Assembly (NCBI RefSeq): GCF_017743975.1
Contig: NZ_JAGHRC010000010.1
Location: forward strand, 84,633 to 148,632
Direction: 5' to 3'
Source: Ruegeria sp. R14_0
Lineage (GTDB): Bacteria; Pseudomonadota; Alphaproteobacteria; Rhodobacterales; Rhodobacteraceae
Length of the DNA stretch: 64,000 bases
A program made the position numbers and the translations under genes. Positions within the stretch are counted from its first letter, which is position 1, and each line of letters begins with the position of its first letter. Under the pieces are notes generated by a model that searched no databases, was not told the origin of the DNA, and worked only from the letters and a program-made list of their open reading frames with translations. Below, one piece after another: positions 50,769 to 59,385 of this stretch.

Positions 50769-51487
50769 TTAGGGTTTCCTCCATTCTCCAACAGTTTAGG
50801 ACCGCTTGGATCGGTCGCATTGATCTGGCTCAATTCGTGGTCTGAAGAGCCAACGGGCATCTTGCGTTTCCAAGCCAACCAAATAAGTGGCGCCCCCGTC
50901 AACAGCCCAATCCCGATAACCGCAAGGCTGGTGCCGCCTGTCGCGGTTTCGGTAATCTGGCTGCCCAGATGGGCCAAAACGAAACTGGCCGGCAAGAGTC
51001 CAGCCAAGGTGGCCAGTGCGAACCGCCAAAATTGAAGTCGGGTCAGACCGGCGGCGTAGCTGAGCATGTCGAAAGAAACGAAAGGCATCAGGCGGCTGGT
51101 GAACACGGTCAACATCAGGGCATTCTGCGATCCAAGCAACCCTATGTCCAGCTTGTCGCCGAACCACCGGCGCAGCGCGTCGCGCCCCAACCAACGGGCT
51201 ATCAGGAACGCCAGCAGCGCCCCCAACTCCGCCCCGATAGCAACCAATGCGGTTCCCAGCCCATGCCCATATGCCACCCCGGCAGCGACAGCGATCGGAG
51301 CGCTGGGGATTGGGCTGGCAACCACTGCGGCTGTCATGAAGCCGATGATGACAATGGGTCCGAACGGGCCGGCCCAATCCACCCACGCAGTAATGACTTC
51401 GCGCGATAGTCCTGCGTCCAACGCGCCAGACAGCCACAACCAGATGGTGGCGATCAGCAACGCGATCAAAGCCGCGATGAAAACCAA
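50765..51487 (-). CDS. VTT-domain (TVP38/DedA-like) membrane protein
   Basis: 240 aa from TTG 51487. About five membrane helices with the VTT loop: ASPIPSAPIAVAAGVAYG, then FLIARWLGRDALRRWFG and FVSFDMLSYAAGLT. VTT proteins move lipid carriers or keep membrane homeostasis. A strong AGGAGG lies at 51523-51528, 8 nt before a CTG at 51514 in the same frame, which may be the true start (adds MEGLHSNSR). It sits in the copper cluster, coupled to the DUF2946-like gene. Confidence 0.8.
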   Translation of the reverse strand: MVFIAALIALLIATIWLWLSGALDAGLSREVITAWVDWAGPFGPIVIIGFMTAAVVASPIPSAPIAVAAGVAYGHGLGTALVAIGAELGALLAFLIARWLGRDALRRWFGDKLDIGLLGSQNALMLTVFTSRLMPFVSFDMLSYAAGLTRLQFWRFALATLAGLLPASFVLAHLGSQITETATGGTSLAVIGIGLLTGAPLIWLAWKRKMPVGSSDHELSQINATDPSGPKLLENGGNPK

Positions 51488-51573
51488 ACGGCTATTGCTG
51501 TGCAGGCCTTCCAGCTTTCGTTCCTCCTATGACATAGCCCTCCACCCCTATACGGGAGTGACGGATTCCGAGG

Positions 51574-51681
51574 TCACTTAGCGATGTATTTGACCAGTGC
51601 CACGATCGCCAGAACGATCAACACTGCAATCAGCAACATCCAGATCATGCCAAACCCCATTCCAGCGCCATACCCCATCAT
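51574..51681 (-). CDS. Tiny membrane peptide
   Basis: 35 aa: a Gly/Met-rich start (MMGYGAGMGFGMIW), one hydrophobic helix and a basic end (VKYIAK). Such peptides are found in copper loci and resemble SHOCT-type leaders without the domain. It is about 60 bp from the VTT gene and likely in the same operon. Confidence 0.55.
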   Translation of the reverse strand: MMGYGAGMGFGMIWMLLIAVLIVLAIVALVKYIAK

Positions 51682-51739
51682 CGCTTTGTTCCTCAGTGGT
51701 TTGTGGCCGAGTGCGATAACCCGGCTACACGGTTGCGTT

Positions 51740-52282
51740 TCAGTTGTTGGTTTCAGAAGACTTTGTCACAGGTTTCGAGGACTTCATGCCGTGTTTCGGC
51801 GACATCGTCTTTGCGCCTTTCTCGATTTCCCCTGTGGTCACCGCGCCATCGCCATTGGCATCCAGATGCTGAAATCGGTCCACCATGGTTTCGCGGATCA
51901 GCCCGGAATGCAGCGCTTCGAACTCATCAATCGACAGGTTGCCATCTCCATTGACGTCATGCGCCTGCATCCGGGCCTTCAGACCTTCGGCGATCTCAGA
52001 TTCGCTCGGGCGACCGTCCTCGTCCATGTCCAGAACCGCCAGCCAGTTGCCGCCCATCATACCCTTGCCATGCATACCACCCATCATCTGGCCATGCATT
52101 TTCACCATCATTTGCATCATGCCTGCGTGATCGCCCATCATGCCGCCGGGCGCACCCTGCATCATGCCGCCCTGATGGCCCTGCATCTGCGCGCTGCTGC
52201 CATGCTGACCGGCGGCAAACGCGGGCAGCGCCATCAAAGTCGCGGCAATGGCTCCAGCGGCCAGCGTGAACGTGCGTTTCAT
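51740..52282 (-). CDS. Met-rich EF-hand periplasmic protein
   Basis: 180 aa from ATG 52282 (GAGGTG site). Signal peptide cut near AFAAG (residue 21), a Met/His/Gly-rich stretch (about 25-70) that suits Cu(I) binding, then three EF-hand loops: DMDEDGRPSESE, DVNGDGNLSIDE and DANGDGAVTTGE. It is divergent from a two-component system, with a 15-bp inverted repeat between them, so it is probably a target of that system. Confidence 0.82.
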   Translation of the reverse strand: MKRTFTLAAGAIAATLMALPAFAAGQHGSSAQMQGHQGGMMQGAPGGMMGDHAGMMQMMVKMHGQMMGGMHGKGMMGGNWLAVLDMDEDGRPSESEIAEGLKARMQAHDVNGDGNLSIDEFEALHSGLIRETMVDRFQHLDANGDGAVTTGEIEKGAKTMSPKHGMKSSKPVTKSSETNN

Positions 52283-52364
52283 GAATCTCACCTCTCGGTT
52301 TTTTGTTGCGACACCAATCATATGGCTCCTGACAGACCCACCACTACCCCCCTGCCCAGCCTGG

Positions 52365-52413
52365 TTTGTATCGCTTTGTCGCAATCCACCTGCATGATAC
52401 AAAGCGATACAAA
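52365..52413. promoter_or_regulatory. 15-bp perfect inverted repeat, likely regulator site
   Basis: TTTGTATCGCTTTGT (52365-52379) and ACAAAGCGATACAAA (52399-52413) are exact complements, 19 nt apart. They lie between the divergent EF-hand gene and response regulator gene. Two inverted half-sites for the regulator, one for each promoter, are the simplest reading. Confidence 0.65.
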
Positions 52414-52454
52414 AAAGCCGGGATTTGCTCAGAGCCGGGGCTTATGATTGAACC

Positions 52455-53180
52455 ATGACAGAAACACCGCATATCTTGATTGTCGACGACCACCGCGAAA
52501 TCCGCGATGCGGTCAGCCGCTACCTTGAAAAGAACGGATTACGGGCCAGCACTGCGGGCGACGCTGTCGAGATGGACGCGCGATTGGCCGCCGGACGGTA
52601 CGACTTGATCGTGCTGGATGTCATGATGCCGGGCGAAGACGGGATTTCAGTTTGCCGCCGCCTATCCGCTACCGGAGGACCACCGATCCTGATGCTGACC
52701 GCATTGGGTGAAGACACCGACCGTATCGTAGGGTTGGAAATCGGGGCCGACGACTATCTGCCCAAGCCGTTCAACCCTCGTGAATTGCTGGCTCGGATCA
52801 AGGCCATCCTGCGACGCACCGAAACCGACGCGCGCCCAGTTAGAGGTCTGGCGGGCAAACGGATCGCATTTGGGGACTGGGTTTTAGATACCGACCGTCG
52901 CACCTTAACTGCAGCGGATGGAACCGAAGAAATTCTGACAACTGCCGACCTTAAGCTGTTGGCCGAGTTCCTTCAACGGCCGCGCAAGGTGATGTCGCGA
53001 GATGCTCTACTGGACTTGACCGCAGGTCGCAGCCCGCATCTATTCGATCGTACAATCGACAACCAGGTTAGCCGCCTACGTCGTAAGATCGAAGCTAATC
53101 CAGCGCGGCCGAAACTCATCACCACCGTAAGGGGTGGCGGTTATTGCTTGTCGACTGACGTACGCGAGCTTACGGGATGA
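52455..53180 (+). CDS. OmpR-family response regulator, copper cluster
   Basis: 241 aa: receiver with DDH acidic pocket, phospho-Asp in LIVLDVMMPGEDG, Lys in DYLPKPFNP, then a winged helix with TTADLKLLAEFLQRPRKVMS and RTIDNQVSRLRRKIE. It is of the OmpR/TorR sort. It overlaps the kinase by 4 nt. Its likely operator is the adjacent inverted repeat. Confidence 0.92.
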   Translation: MTETPHILIVDDHREIRDAVSRYLEKNGLRASTAGDAVEMDARLAAGRYDLIVLDVMMPGEDGISVCRRLSATGGPPILMLTALGEDTDRIVGLEIGADDYLPKPFNPRELLARIKAILRRTETDARPVRGLAGKRIAFGDWVLDTDRRTLTAADGTEEILTTADLKLLAEFLQRPRKVMSRDALLDLTAGRSPHLFDRTIDNQVSRLRRKIEANPARPKLITTVRGGGYCLSTDVRELTG

Positions 53181-54574
53181 AAGCCTTTGCGCAGAGTTTA
53201 CGCGGTCAGCTTATCCTTTTGATCATCGCGGCGTTGGCTGCGGCGCAACTGGTCAGCCTGTGGCTCTTCGTTGATGAACGTTCGATGGCAGTACACATGG
53301 CCCTTGGACTGGAAACCGCTGGTCGCGCTGCAAATATCGCGCGACTGATCGAAGAAGCTCCGCCCGAGATGCACGATGCGATCTTGCGGGCGGCGAGCTC
53401 TCCGCTTGTGCGTTTCAGCCTTACAAATACACCAGCGGTCGACCACACTGGGCACAACGCTGATGGGACGGTCGAAAATACCATTCGCAGAATTCTGCCA
53501 GGCTATGAAAACCGACCGATTAGGGTCGAACTACATGAGTTCTCGCCTGATATGCTGCCGGTCGAAGGATTTCCGTCTACGATGGCTGAAATGCACATGG
53601 CAATGATGCGTGATGACGTATCCGCAGTAGAAATGCAGCTGTCGATCGCTCTGTCGACTGATCAATGGCTCAACGTGGATACCCGGTTCCACAACCCACC
53701 ATTGCAATGGCCTTGGCAATCCTTTGTCAGCTTCGGTTTCACAGCAACTCTGATTCTGGGTGCTACCATTTGGTTTCTACTGACACGGCTGACCGGCCCG
53801 TTGCGCCGCCTGTCACTGGCTGCAGACCAGTTTGGTCGCGGTGAAGACGTCCAGGAACTGAAGGTTTCTGGTCCGACCGAGGTGCGAGATTTGACACAGG
53901 CGTTCAACCATATGCGTGACAGGCTGACTCGCTATGTTGCCGATCGGACCAGGCTATTGGGGGCGCTGGGTCACGATTTGCGGTCGCCACTGACGGGATT
54001 GCGGGTTCGCGCCGAACTGGTGGAGGAAGAGGACACCCGTGACCATCTGATCGAGACCATCGAGGAAATGCAGGAGATGGTGGACTCCACCCTGTCATTT
54101 GCCAAGGGCGTAGCCACGCGCGAACCTTCCAGTACCGTCCCAATTGGTGAATTCGTAACCAAAACGACCGAAGACATTGTGCAAGCCGGTGACACGGTTG
54201 AGGTATCGGTCGCAGACAATCCGGCCGTCACGCTTCGGCCGATACTGATGAAGCGAGCTCTGCGCAATATCATTGAAAACGCCTGCCGGTATGGTGCCCG
54301 GGCCAACGTCTCGGTCATGCAAGAGGGGAATGAGGCAAAAATATTGATCCAGGATCAGGGGCCCGGCATCCCCGAGCATATGCTCGATGCGGTATTCGAC
54401 CCATTCGTGCGGCTTGAAACATCCCGCTCGCGAGAGACTGGCGGAACCGGTTTGGGGCTGTCGATCGCACGTACGATCATCCAGTCGCACGGTGGCACGA
54501 TAGAATTGCTAAACGGGGAAACTGGCGGCTTGTGCGCTAAGGTGGTTCTGCCAGTTTTTGAGGGCCAAACGTAA
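53177..54574 (+). CDS. Sensor histidine kinase, copper cluster
   Basis: 465 aa with two membrane helices (about 12-32 and 180-202). The periplasmic domain contains Met/His-rich stretches (STMAEMHMAMM, VDHTGHNADG) that suit metal sensing. HAMP, then H-box LGALGHDLRSPLTGL, N-box NIIENACRYG, G1 DQGPGIP and G2 GGTGLGLSIA follow. It probably senses periplasmic Cu or Ag and controls the genes on both sides. Confidence 0.9.
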   Translation: MKAFAQSLRGQLILLIIAALAAAQLVSLWLFVDERSMAVHMALGLETAGRAANIARLIEEAPPEMHDAILRAASSPLVRFSLTNTPAVDHTGHNADGTVENTIRRILPGYENRPIRVELHEFSPDMLPVEGFPSTMAEMHMAMMRDDVSAVEMQLSIALSTDQWLNVDTRFHNPPLQWPWQSFVSFGFTATLILGATIWFLLTRLTGPLRRLSLAADQFGRGEDVQELKVSGPTEVRDLTQAFNHMRDRLTRYVADRTRLLGALGHDLRSPLTGLRVRAELVEEEDTRDHLIETIEEMQEMVDSTLSFAKGVATREPSSTVPIGEFVTKTTEDIVQAGDTVEVSVADNPAVTLRPILMKRALRNIIENACRYGARANVSVMQEGNEAKILIQDQGPGIPEHMLDAVFDPFVRLETSRSRETGGTGLGLSIARTIIQSHGGTIELLNGETGGLCAKVVLPVFEGQT

Positions 54575-54647
54575 CTTGTGAACACAATCGGCACGTTCTG
54601 AAAGCTTATTGGAAGCGCACCGCCTTGGGCCAGTTTCAGGTGTGGGC

Positions 54648-55268
54648 TCAATCGCAGCGGCGGAGAACACTGGCCTGGAAAGACTGACTTTCCCCCCAAG
54701 GGGTTTGGTGCAGGTGATGGCGATGCGCGACGAGTTCAAAGTGTTCCTCGAAAAGCATGGCGATATCGCTCGGACTATAGCGGGCGACCGGGAGACCACT
54801 GCAAGTCTCCGGCCCATCAAGTGCAAACGTAGCAATGATCACATGGCCGCCAATTTTTACCCCTCTCTTCACGCTTTCCAGATAGGCCGCGCGTTGCGAT
54901 GTATCCACGAGAAAGTGAAAAACCGCCCTATCATGCCAGACGTCATATCTGCGATCGGGGACCCAAGAAGTTATATCTGCGGAAATCCAAGTGACTGTTT
55001 CAGCGGCGCGCCCCAACCTTTCCCGGGACGTGTCCAACGCGACCTGCGATAGATCGAGAACTGTCACGTCATGGAGCCCCTTCGCAAGCAACGCTCCAGC
55101 AAGACGAGATGTACCTCCACCAATGTCGATGACGGATGAAGGCTTAGACACTCTGATCAACTCGATGAGTTCAAGCGATATCTCTGGATCATCCTCGAGC
55201 CAACTCAATTGGGTGTCAAACTTCTCGCCATAGACATCGTCCCAGTGCTCTCTTGTGTTAGCTGTCAT
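54648..55268 (-). CDS. Class I SAM-dependent methyltransferase
   Basis: 206 aa from ATG 55268. Start HWDDVYGEKFDTQLSWLEDDP is typical of small Methyltransf_25-type enzymes. The SAM motif is VIDIGGGTSRLAG, motif II DVTVLDLSQVAL and the DVWHDRAVFHFL acceptor region. Substrate unknown. Relatives near metal islands include tellurite/thiol methyltransferases. It is convergent with the kinase. Confidence 0.82.
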   Translation of the reverse strand: MTANTREHWDDVYGEKFDTQLSWLEDDPEISLELIELIRVSKPSSVIDIGGGTSRLAGALLAKGLHDVTVLDLSQVALDTSRERLGRAAETVTWISADITSWVPDRRYDVWHDRAVFHFLVDTSQRAAYLESVKRGVKIGGHVIIATFALDGPETCSGLPVARYSPSDIAMLFEEHFELVAHRHHLHQTPWGESQSFQASVLRRCD

Positions 55269-55834
55269 GTCGTATCGTTTTCCCAAGTCGTCGCCCTGGA
55301 GATATCCTCATTTTGACCGCTCCGCGCTGCGTTTTCGACTGAAGCAAAAACCAACAAGGCAACGCCCCAGACAATTCGACGCTGGTCCGTTGAATGGCCG
55401 CGTGAAGTCATCTCTGCGACAATGTAGTACACACATTCCAATTGTGAAATGTTTTATGTGGGATTTGCTTGTCGGTCAGACTTCCACTGGGCTGCGCAAG
55501 CAACTCCAGAATTTAGCGCAAGTTTAACTGCAGTGGCGCGGGGCGGAGATACCGAAGCGTTGGCAGTTTGTGTACTGCTTGCCTGGATTGCTCTGTTCCT
55601 TCAGAACAGCCGGAAGATTTTCTGAGCTTTGGAGCTTCAATCAGTCAACGAATTGCTTATAGCGCCTTTAACCGACAATGGACTGATAACTTATGAGCAG
55701 AGCCACAGATCGTTAAAATACGATTTGGTTCTTGAGTGGCTCCTACTCCATTTCTCTTAGTTCATAGAATTTCCTACGGTCCTTGAAACGGCGAACAATC
55801 ACATCATTGGTGAATAGCTGCCGCATCAACAGAC
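55269..55834. other. Intergenic region between methyltransferase and CusF
   Basis: About 565 bp, AT-richer than its neighbours. No gene with a domain or good ribosome binding site was seen. It should contain the methyltransferase promoter and the end of the cus transcript. Confidence 0.45.
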
Positions 55835-56176
55835 TCAGTTTTTCATGATTGCGCCGATCGCATACATACCACCATCGCTTTTGACCAACATCAGTGTGAC
55901 TTCGTCACCGGCGCTAATCTCACCCATCATCTGGGCATTCTCAAGAAGCTGCAAATCCATCGTCATCGCGGGCCACCCGATCTCGGGGATCGGATCATGG
56001 CTGACGTTGGCGGTTTCGTCGCCAATTGAGTTCACCAAAGCTTTTGCGTGAACCGCCCCTTCCATCTGTTCGGACGACATGGACATGTTGGAATGGTCCA
56101 TGTCGTGGTTCGTTTGCGCGAAGCTGGTTGTCGTAGACACGGCCAATAGGGCCACAATAGCAGTCAAAGTTCTCAT
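55835..56176 (-). CDS. cusF: CusF-like periplasmic Cu/Ag chaperone
   Basis: 113 aa from ATG 56176. Signal peptide cut near SFAQT (residue 20), a His/Met-rich linker (NHDMDHSNMSMSSEQM) and a CusF domain with the metal residues H (VSHDPIPEIG), W and two Met in WPAMTMDL. It hands Cu(I)/Ag(I) to the CusBA pump. It lies 29 bp after cusA. Confidence 0.9.
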   Translation of the reverse strand: MRTLTAIVALLAVSTTTSFAQTNHDMDHSNMSMSSEQMEGAVHAKALVNSIGDETANVSHDPIPEIGWPAMTMDLQLLENAQMMGEISAGDEVTLMLVKSDGGMYAIGAIMKN

Positions 56177-56205
56177 CAGATGCTCCTGTTTCAAGGTTGT
56201 GAGTA

Positions 56206-59200
56206 TTATTCTGCCGGAAGCGCAGGGGGCACTTCCTGGATCGTGTGGGAGATCTCTCGGTTCACGCGATTGAGCGCGAGCCGTTTCCAAATCACGAATA
56301 TTGCGGGAATGACGAAAAGCGTAAGAAGGGTCGCTGTCACCATGCCCCCAATCATCGGCGCAGCGATCCGCTGCATGATTTCAGAGCCTGTACCGGTGCC
56401 GTACATGATGGGTATCAATGCTGCAAAGATCGTGGCTACAGTCATTACCTTCGGCCGAACCCGAAGAACGGCTCCTTCGAACACCGCGTCTTCGATATCG
56501 TCACGTGTCAGCTTTCGCTGTTCCGATTGCGCCAGCCCTCGACGTTTCTCCCAAGCAAGATTGAGGTACAACAACATGACAATCGCTGTTTCCACCGCAA
56601 CTCCCGCCAGCGCGATGAAACCCACGAGTACAGCTATCGAAATATCGAAGTTAAGATACCACAGGAACCAAACCCCACCTGCCAATGCGACCGGAAGCGC
56701 CGCAAGAATTATCCCGACCTCAATCACCCGATTGAACGCCAAGAAAAGCATGAGCGTGATAATTAGTAGGGTTGCAGGAGCAACGATCGTCAGCCTGTCC
56801 TGCATTCTCTCTATGTACTCATACTGCCCCGACCAAGTCAGCGAATAACCTGGAGGCAGGTTGACCTTTTCTGCAACCGCCTCTTGTGCTTCGGCTACAT
56901 ATCCGCCCAGGTCGCGCCCCGCTATGTCGATGAACACGAACCCGGTTCGTCGAGCGTTCTCCGATCGTATCATTCCCGGCCCGTCAACTATTCGAATATC
57001 GGCGAGAGCGGACAGTGGCACATGAGCACCCGACGGTGTGACGACAGGAAGATTTTCGAGCCGTTCCGGGCTGTCTCGCCATGCTTGAGGGTACCGTAGG
57101 TTTATCGGAAACCTCTCCAGCCCCTCCACAGATTCCGACACTTGCATACCGCCAATTGCAGTCTGAACTACGTCCTGAACTTCTCGAACACTCATCATGT
57201 ATCGGGAGGCGGCATCTCGTTTGACGTCGATTTCGATGAAACGCCCGCCAACAGGTCGCTCTGCGTAGGCGGAAGCCGTTCCATCAATATCAGCGACCGC
57301 ACGTTCTACTTCGATCCCGATATCTGTAATGACCTCCAAGTCGGTGCCGGAAATTTTGACACCGACAGGAGTACGGATACCTGTCGCAAGCATATCGATG
57401 CGGTTCTTGATAGGTTGGATCCAAACATTTGTAACGCCCGGAACCTGAACGATACGATCGAGCTCATTCCGGATTTTCTCCATTGTCATGCCCGGTCGCC
57501 ATTCTTTTTCTGGCTTGAGTTGGATAGTGGTCTCCACCATTGTTAGTGGTGCTGGATCGGTTGCAGTCTCCGCACGCCCAACTTTACCGTGAACAGTTTC
57601 GACTTCAGGCACGGTCGCGATCAGGCGGTTGGTCTGCTGCAGCACCTCACGGGCTTTTCCCGTCGAGATCCCGGGGTAGAAGCTCGGCATGTAGAGAAAA
57701 TCGCCTTCGTTCAACTCGGGCATGAATTCAGAGCCGATTCTCTGGTACGGGTACCACATGGACGTCACCAGAACGCCAGCCAACAGTGTTGTTGCCCATG
57801 GCCAGGCAATTGCCGCATCCAGAAATGGGCGGTACAGGAACACGACCAAGCGATTAAGCGGATTTTTTCGCTCCGGTAGAATACGCCCCCTTACAAAGTA
57901 ACCCATTAAAACCGGAACCAGCGTTATTGAAAGGATGGCGGCTGCAGCCATGGCGTAGGTCTTGGTATAAGCGAGTGGCGAGAAGAGCCTACCTTCCTGA
58001 TTTTCCAGCACGAAAACAGGCAAAAAACTAACCGTGATAATCGCCAGAGAATAAAAAAGGGCTGGTCCCACCTCAGAAGCGCACTCTTGCACAATCCGCC
58101 ATCGGTTCTCTGCTGTGAGCTTTTCTTTTTCCAACCGCCTGTGCATCGCCTCGATCATCACAATCGATGCGTCGACCATCGCACCAATAGCGATGGCTAT
58201 GCCGCCGAGCGACATGATGTTTGCGTTTACTCCTTGCGCCTTCATCAGAATAAATGCGGCAAAGATTCCCAGAGGGAGCGACAGAAGAATTACGAGGGAT
58301 GACCGCAGATGAAGTAGAAAAGCCGCGCACACAAGAACAACGACGATGAATTCCTGCGTCAGTTTCTTCTGGAGGTTATCGATAGCGCGCTCGATCACAC
58401 CAGATCGGTCGTAGGTCGTTATGATTTCGACCCCTTCCGGCAGGTTTGAGCGCAACTCTTCGATGCGCGCTTCCACCGCTTTGATCGTCGCCAACGCATT
58501 CCCACCCCATCGCAGAATGACTACTCCGCCAACCGCGTCTCCTTGCCCGTCGAGTTCTCCGACACCGCGCCGCATTTCAGGCCCCAGACGGATTTCAGCG
58601 ACGTCTCCAAGCGTCAGAGCGGCGCCACGGTCGTTGACCATCAATGGTGCGCTTGCGAGGTCTGACAATTCGTCAATGTAGCCCGAGGACCTGACCATGA
58701 ATTCGGCTTCACCCATCTCAATGACGCTGCCGCCCGTCTCGCGGTTGGCCGCCTGAATAGCCGTCCTCAATTGTGCAAGTGTTATGTCATAGGCTCGTAG
58801 TTTGTTTGGGTCGACGACGACCTGGTACTGTTTGACCATTCCACCGATGGTGGCGACTTCTGAGACGCCTTCCACGGCTTGTAATTCATATTTCAGAAAC
58901 CAATCCTGCAGAGTCCTGAGCTGAGCCAGATCATGATTTCCGGTTCTGTCAACCAGCGCATACTGATAAATCCACCCGACCCCTGTCGCATCGGGGCCAA
59001 GTTGTGGAGACACGCCCTCAGGTAAGCTACCGGTAATCTGGCCCAAGTATTCGAGCACACGCGACCGAGCCCAGTAGAGGTCCGTCCCGTCCTCAAAGAC
59101 GACATATACAAAGCTGTCTCCAAAGAACGAGAACCCGCGAACGTCTTTTGCACCGGGTACGGCCAATAGGGCTGTCGCAAGTGGGTATGTGATTTGGTTT

Positions 59201-59385
59201 TCGACAACTTGAGGTGCTTGCCCGGGATATGGCGTGCGAACAATTACCTGGACATCCGACAGATCCGGGATTGCATCAACCGGCGTCTCACGAATGGCCC
59301 AAATACCCGCAACTCCTATCATGAATGCGAGGGCCAAGATGACGAACCTGTTGGCGAGCGAAGAACGAATGATGGCCGTGATCAC
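56206..59385 (-). CDS. cusA: CusA-type heavy-metal RND pump
   Basis: 1059 aa, normal for HME-RND. It has the N-terminal helix and two periplasmic porter loops. The proton-relay motif is GGIAIAIGAMVDASIVMIE with acidic residues, and the RxxxAVKQ-type ends are seen. The ATIGGMVKQYQV and LDRIVQVPGVTNVWIQPI segments match CusA/SilA. It expels Cu(I) and Ag(I) across the outer membrane using protons. It is coupled to cusB by a 4-nt overlap. No outer-membrane CusC gene is in the window. Confidence 0.93.
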   Translation of the reverse strand: MITAIIRSSLANRFVILALAFMIGVAGIWAIRETPVDAIPDLSDVQVIVRTPYPGQAPQVVENQITYPLATALLAVPGAKDVRGFSFFGDSFVYVVFEDGTDLYWARSRVLEYLGQITGSLPEGVSPQLGPDATGVGWIYQYALVDRTGNHDLAQLRTLQDWFLKYELQAVEGVSEVATIGGMVKQYQVVVDPNKLRAYDITLAQLRTAIQAANRETGGSVIEMGEAEFMVRSSGYIDELSDLASAPLMVNDRGAALTLGDVAEIRLGPEMRRGVGELDGQGDAVGGVVILRWGGNALATIKAVEARIEELRSNLPEGVEIITTYDRSGVIERAIDNLQKKLTQEFIVVVLVCAAFLLHLRSSLVILLSLPLGIFAAFILMKAQGVNANIMSLGGIAIAIGAMVDASIVMIEAMHRRLEKEKLTAENRWRIVQECASEVGPALFYSLAIITVSFLPVFVLENQEGRLFSPLAYTKTYAMAAAAILSITLVPVLMGYFVRGRILPERKNPLNRLVVFLYRPFLDAAIAWPWATTLLAGVLVTSMWYPYQRIGSEFMPELNEGDFLYMPSFYPGISTGKAREVLQQTNRLIATVPEVETVHGKVGRAETATDPAPLTMVETTIQLKPEKEWRPGMTMEKIRNELDRIVQVPGVTNVWIQPIKNRIDMLATGIRTPVGVKISGTDLEVITDIGIEVERAVADIDGTASAYAERPVGGRFIEIDVKRDAASRYMMSVREVQDVVQTAIGGMQVSESVEGLERFPINLRYPQAWRDSPERLENLPVVTPSGAHVPLSALADIRIVDGPGMIRSENARRTGFVFIDIAGRDLGGYVAEAQEAVAEKVNLPPGYSLTWSGQYEYIERMQDRLTIVAPATLLIITLMLFLAFNRVIEVGIILAALPVALAGGVWFLWYLNFDISIAVLVGFIALAGVAVETAIVMLLYLNLAWEKRRGLAQSEQRKLTRDDIEDAVFEGAVLRVRPKVMTVATIFAALIPIMYGTGTGSEIMQRIAAPMIGGMVTATLLTLFVIPAIFVIWKRLALNRVNREISHTIQEVPPALPAE

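Noticed and set aside
56180..56848. 222-aa plus-strand frame at the end of cusA
   Set aside because: Shadow of the RND gene; no plausible start or domain.
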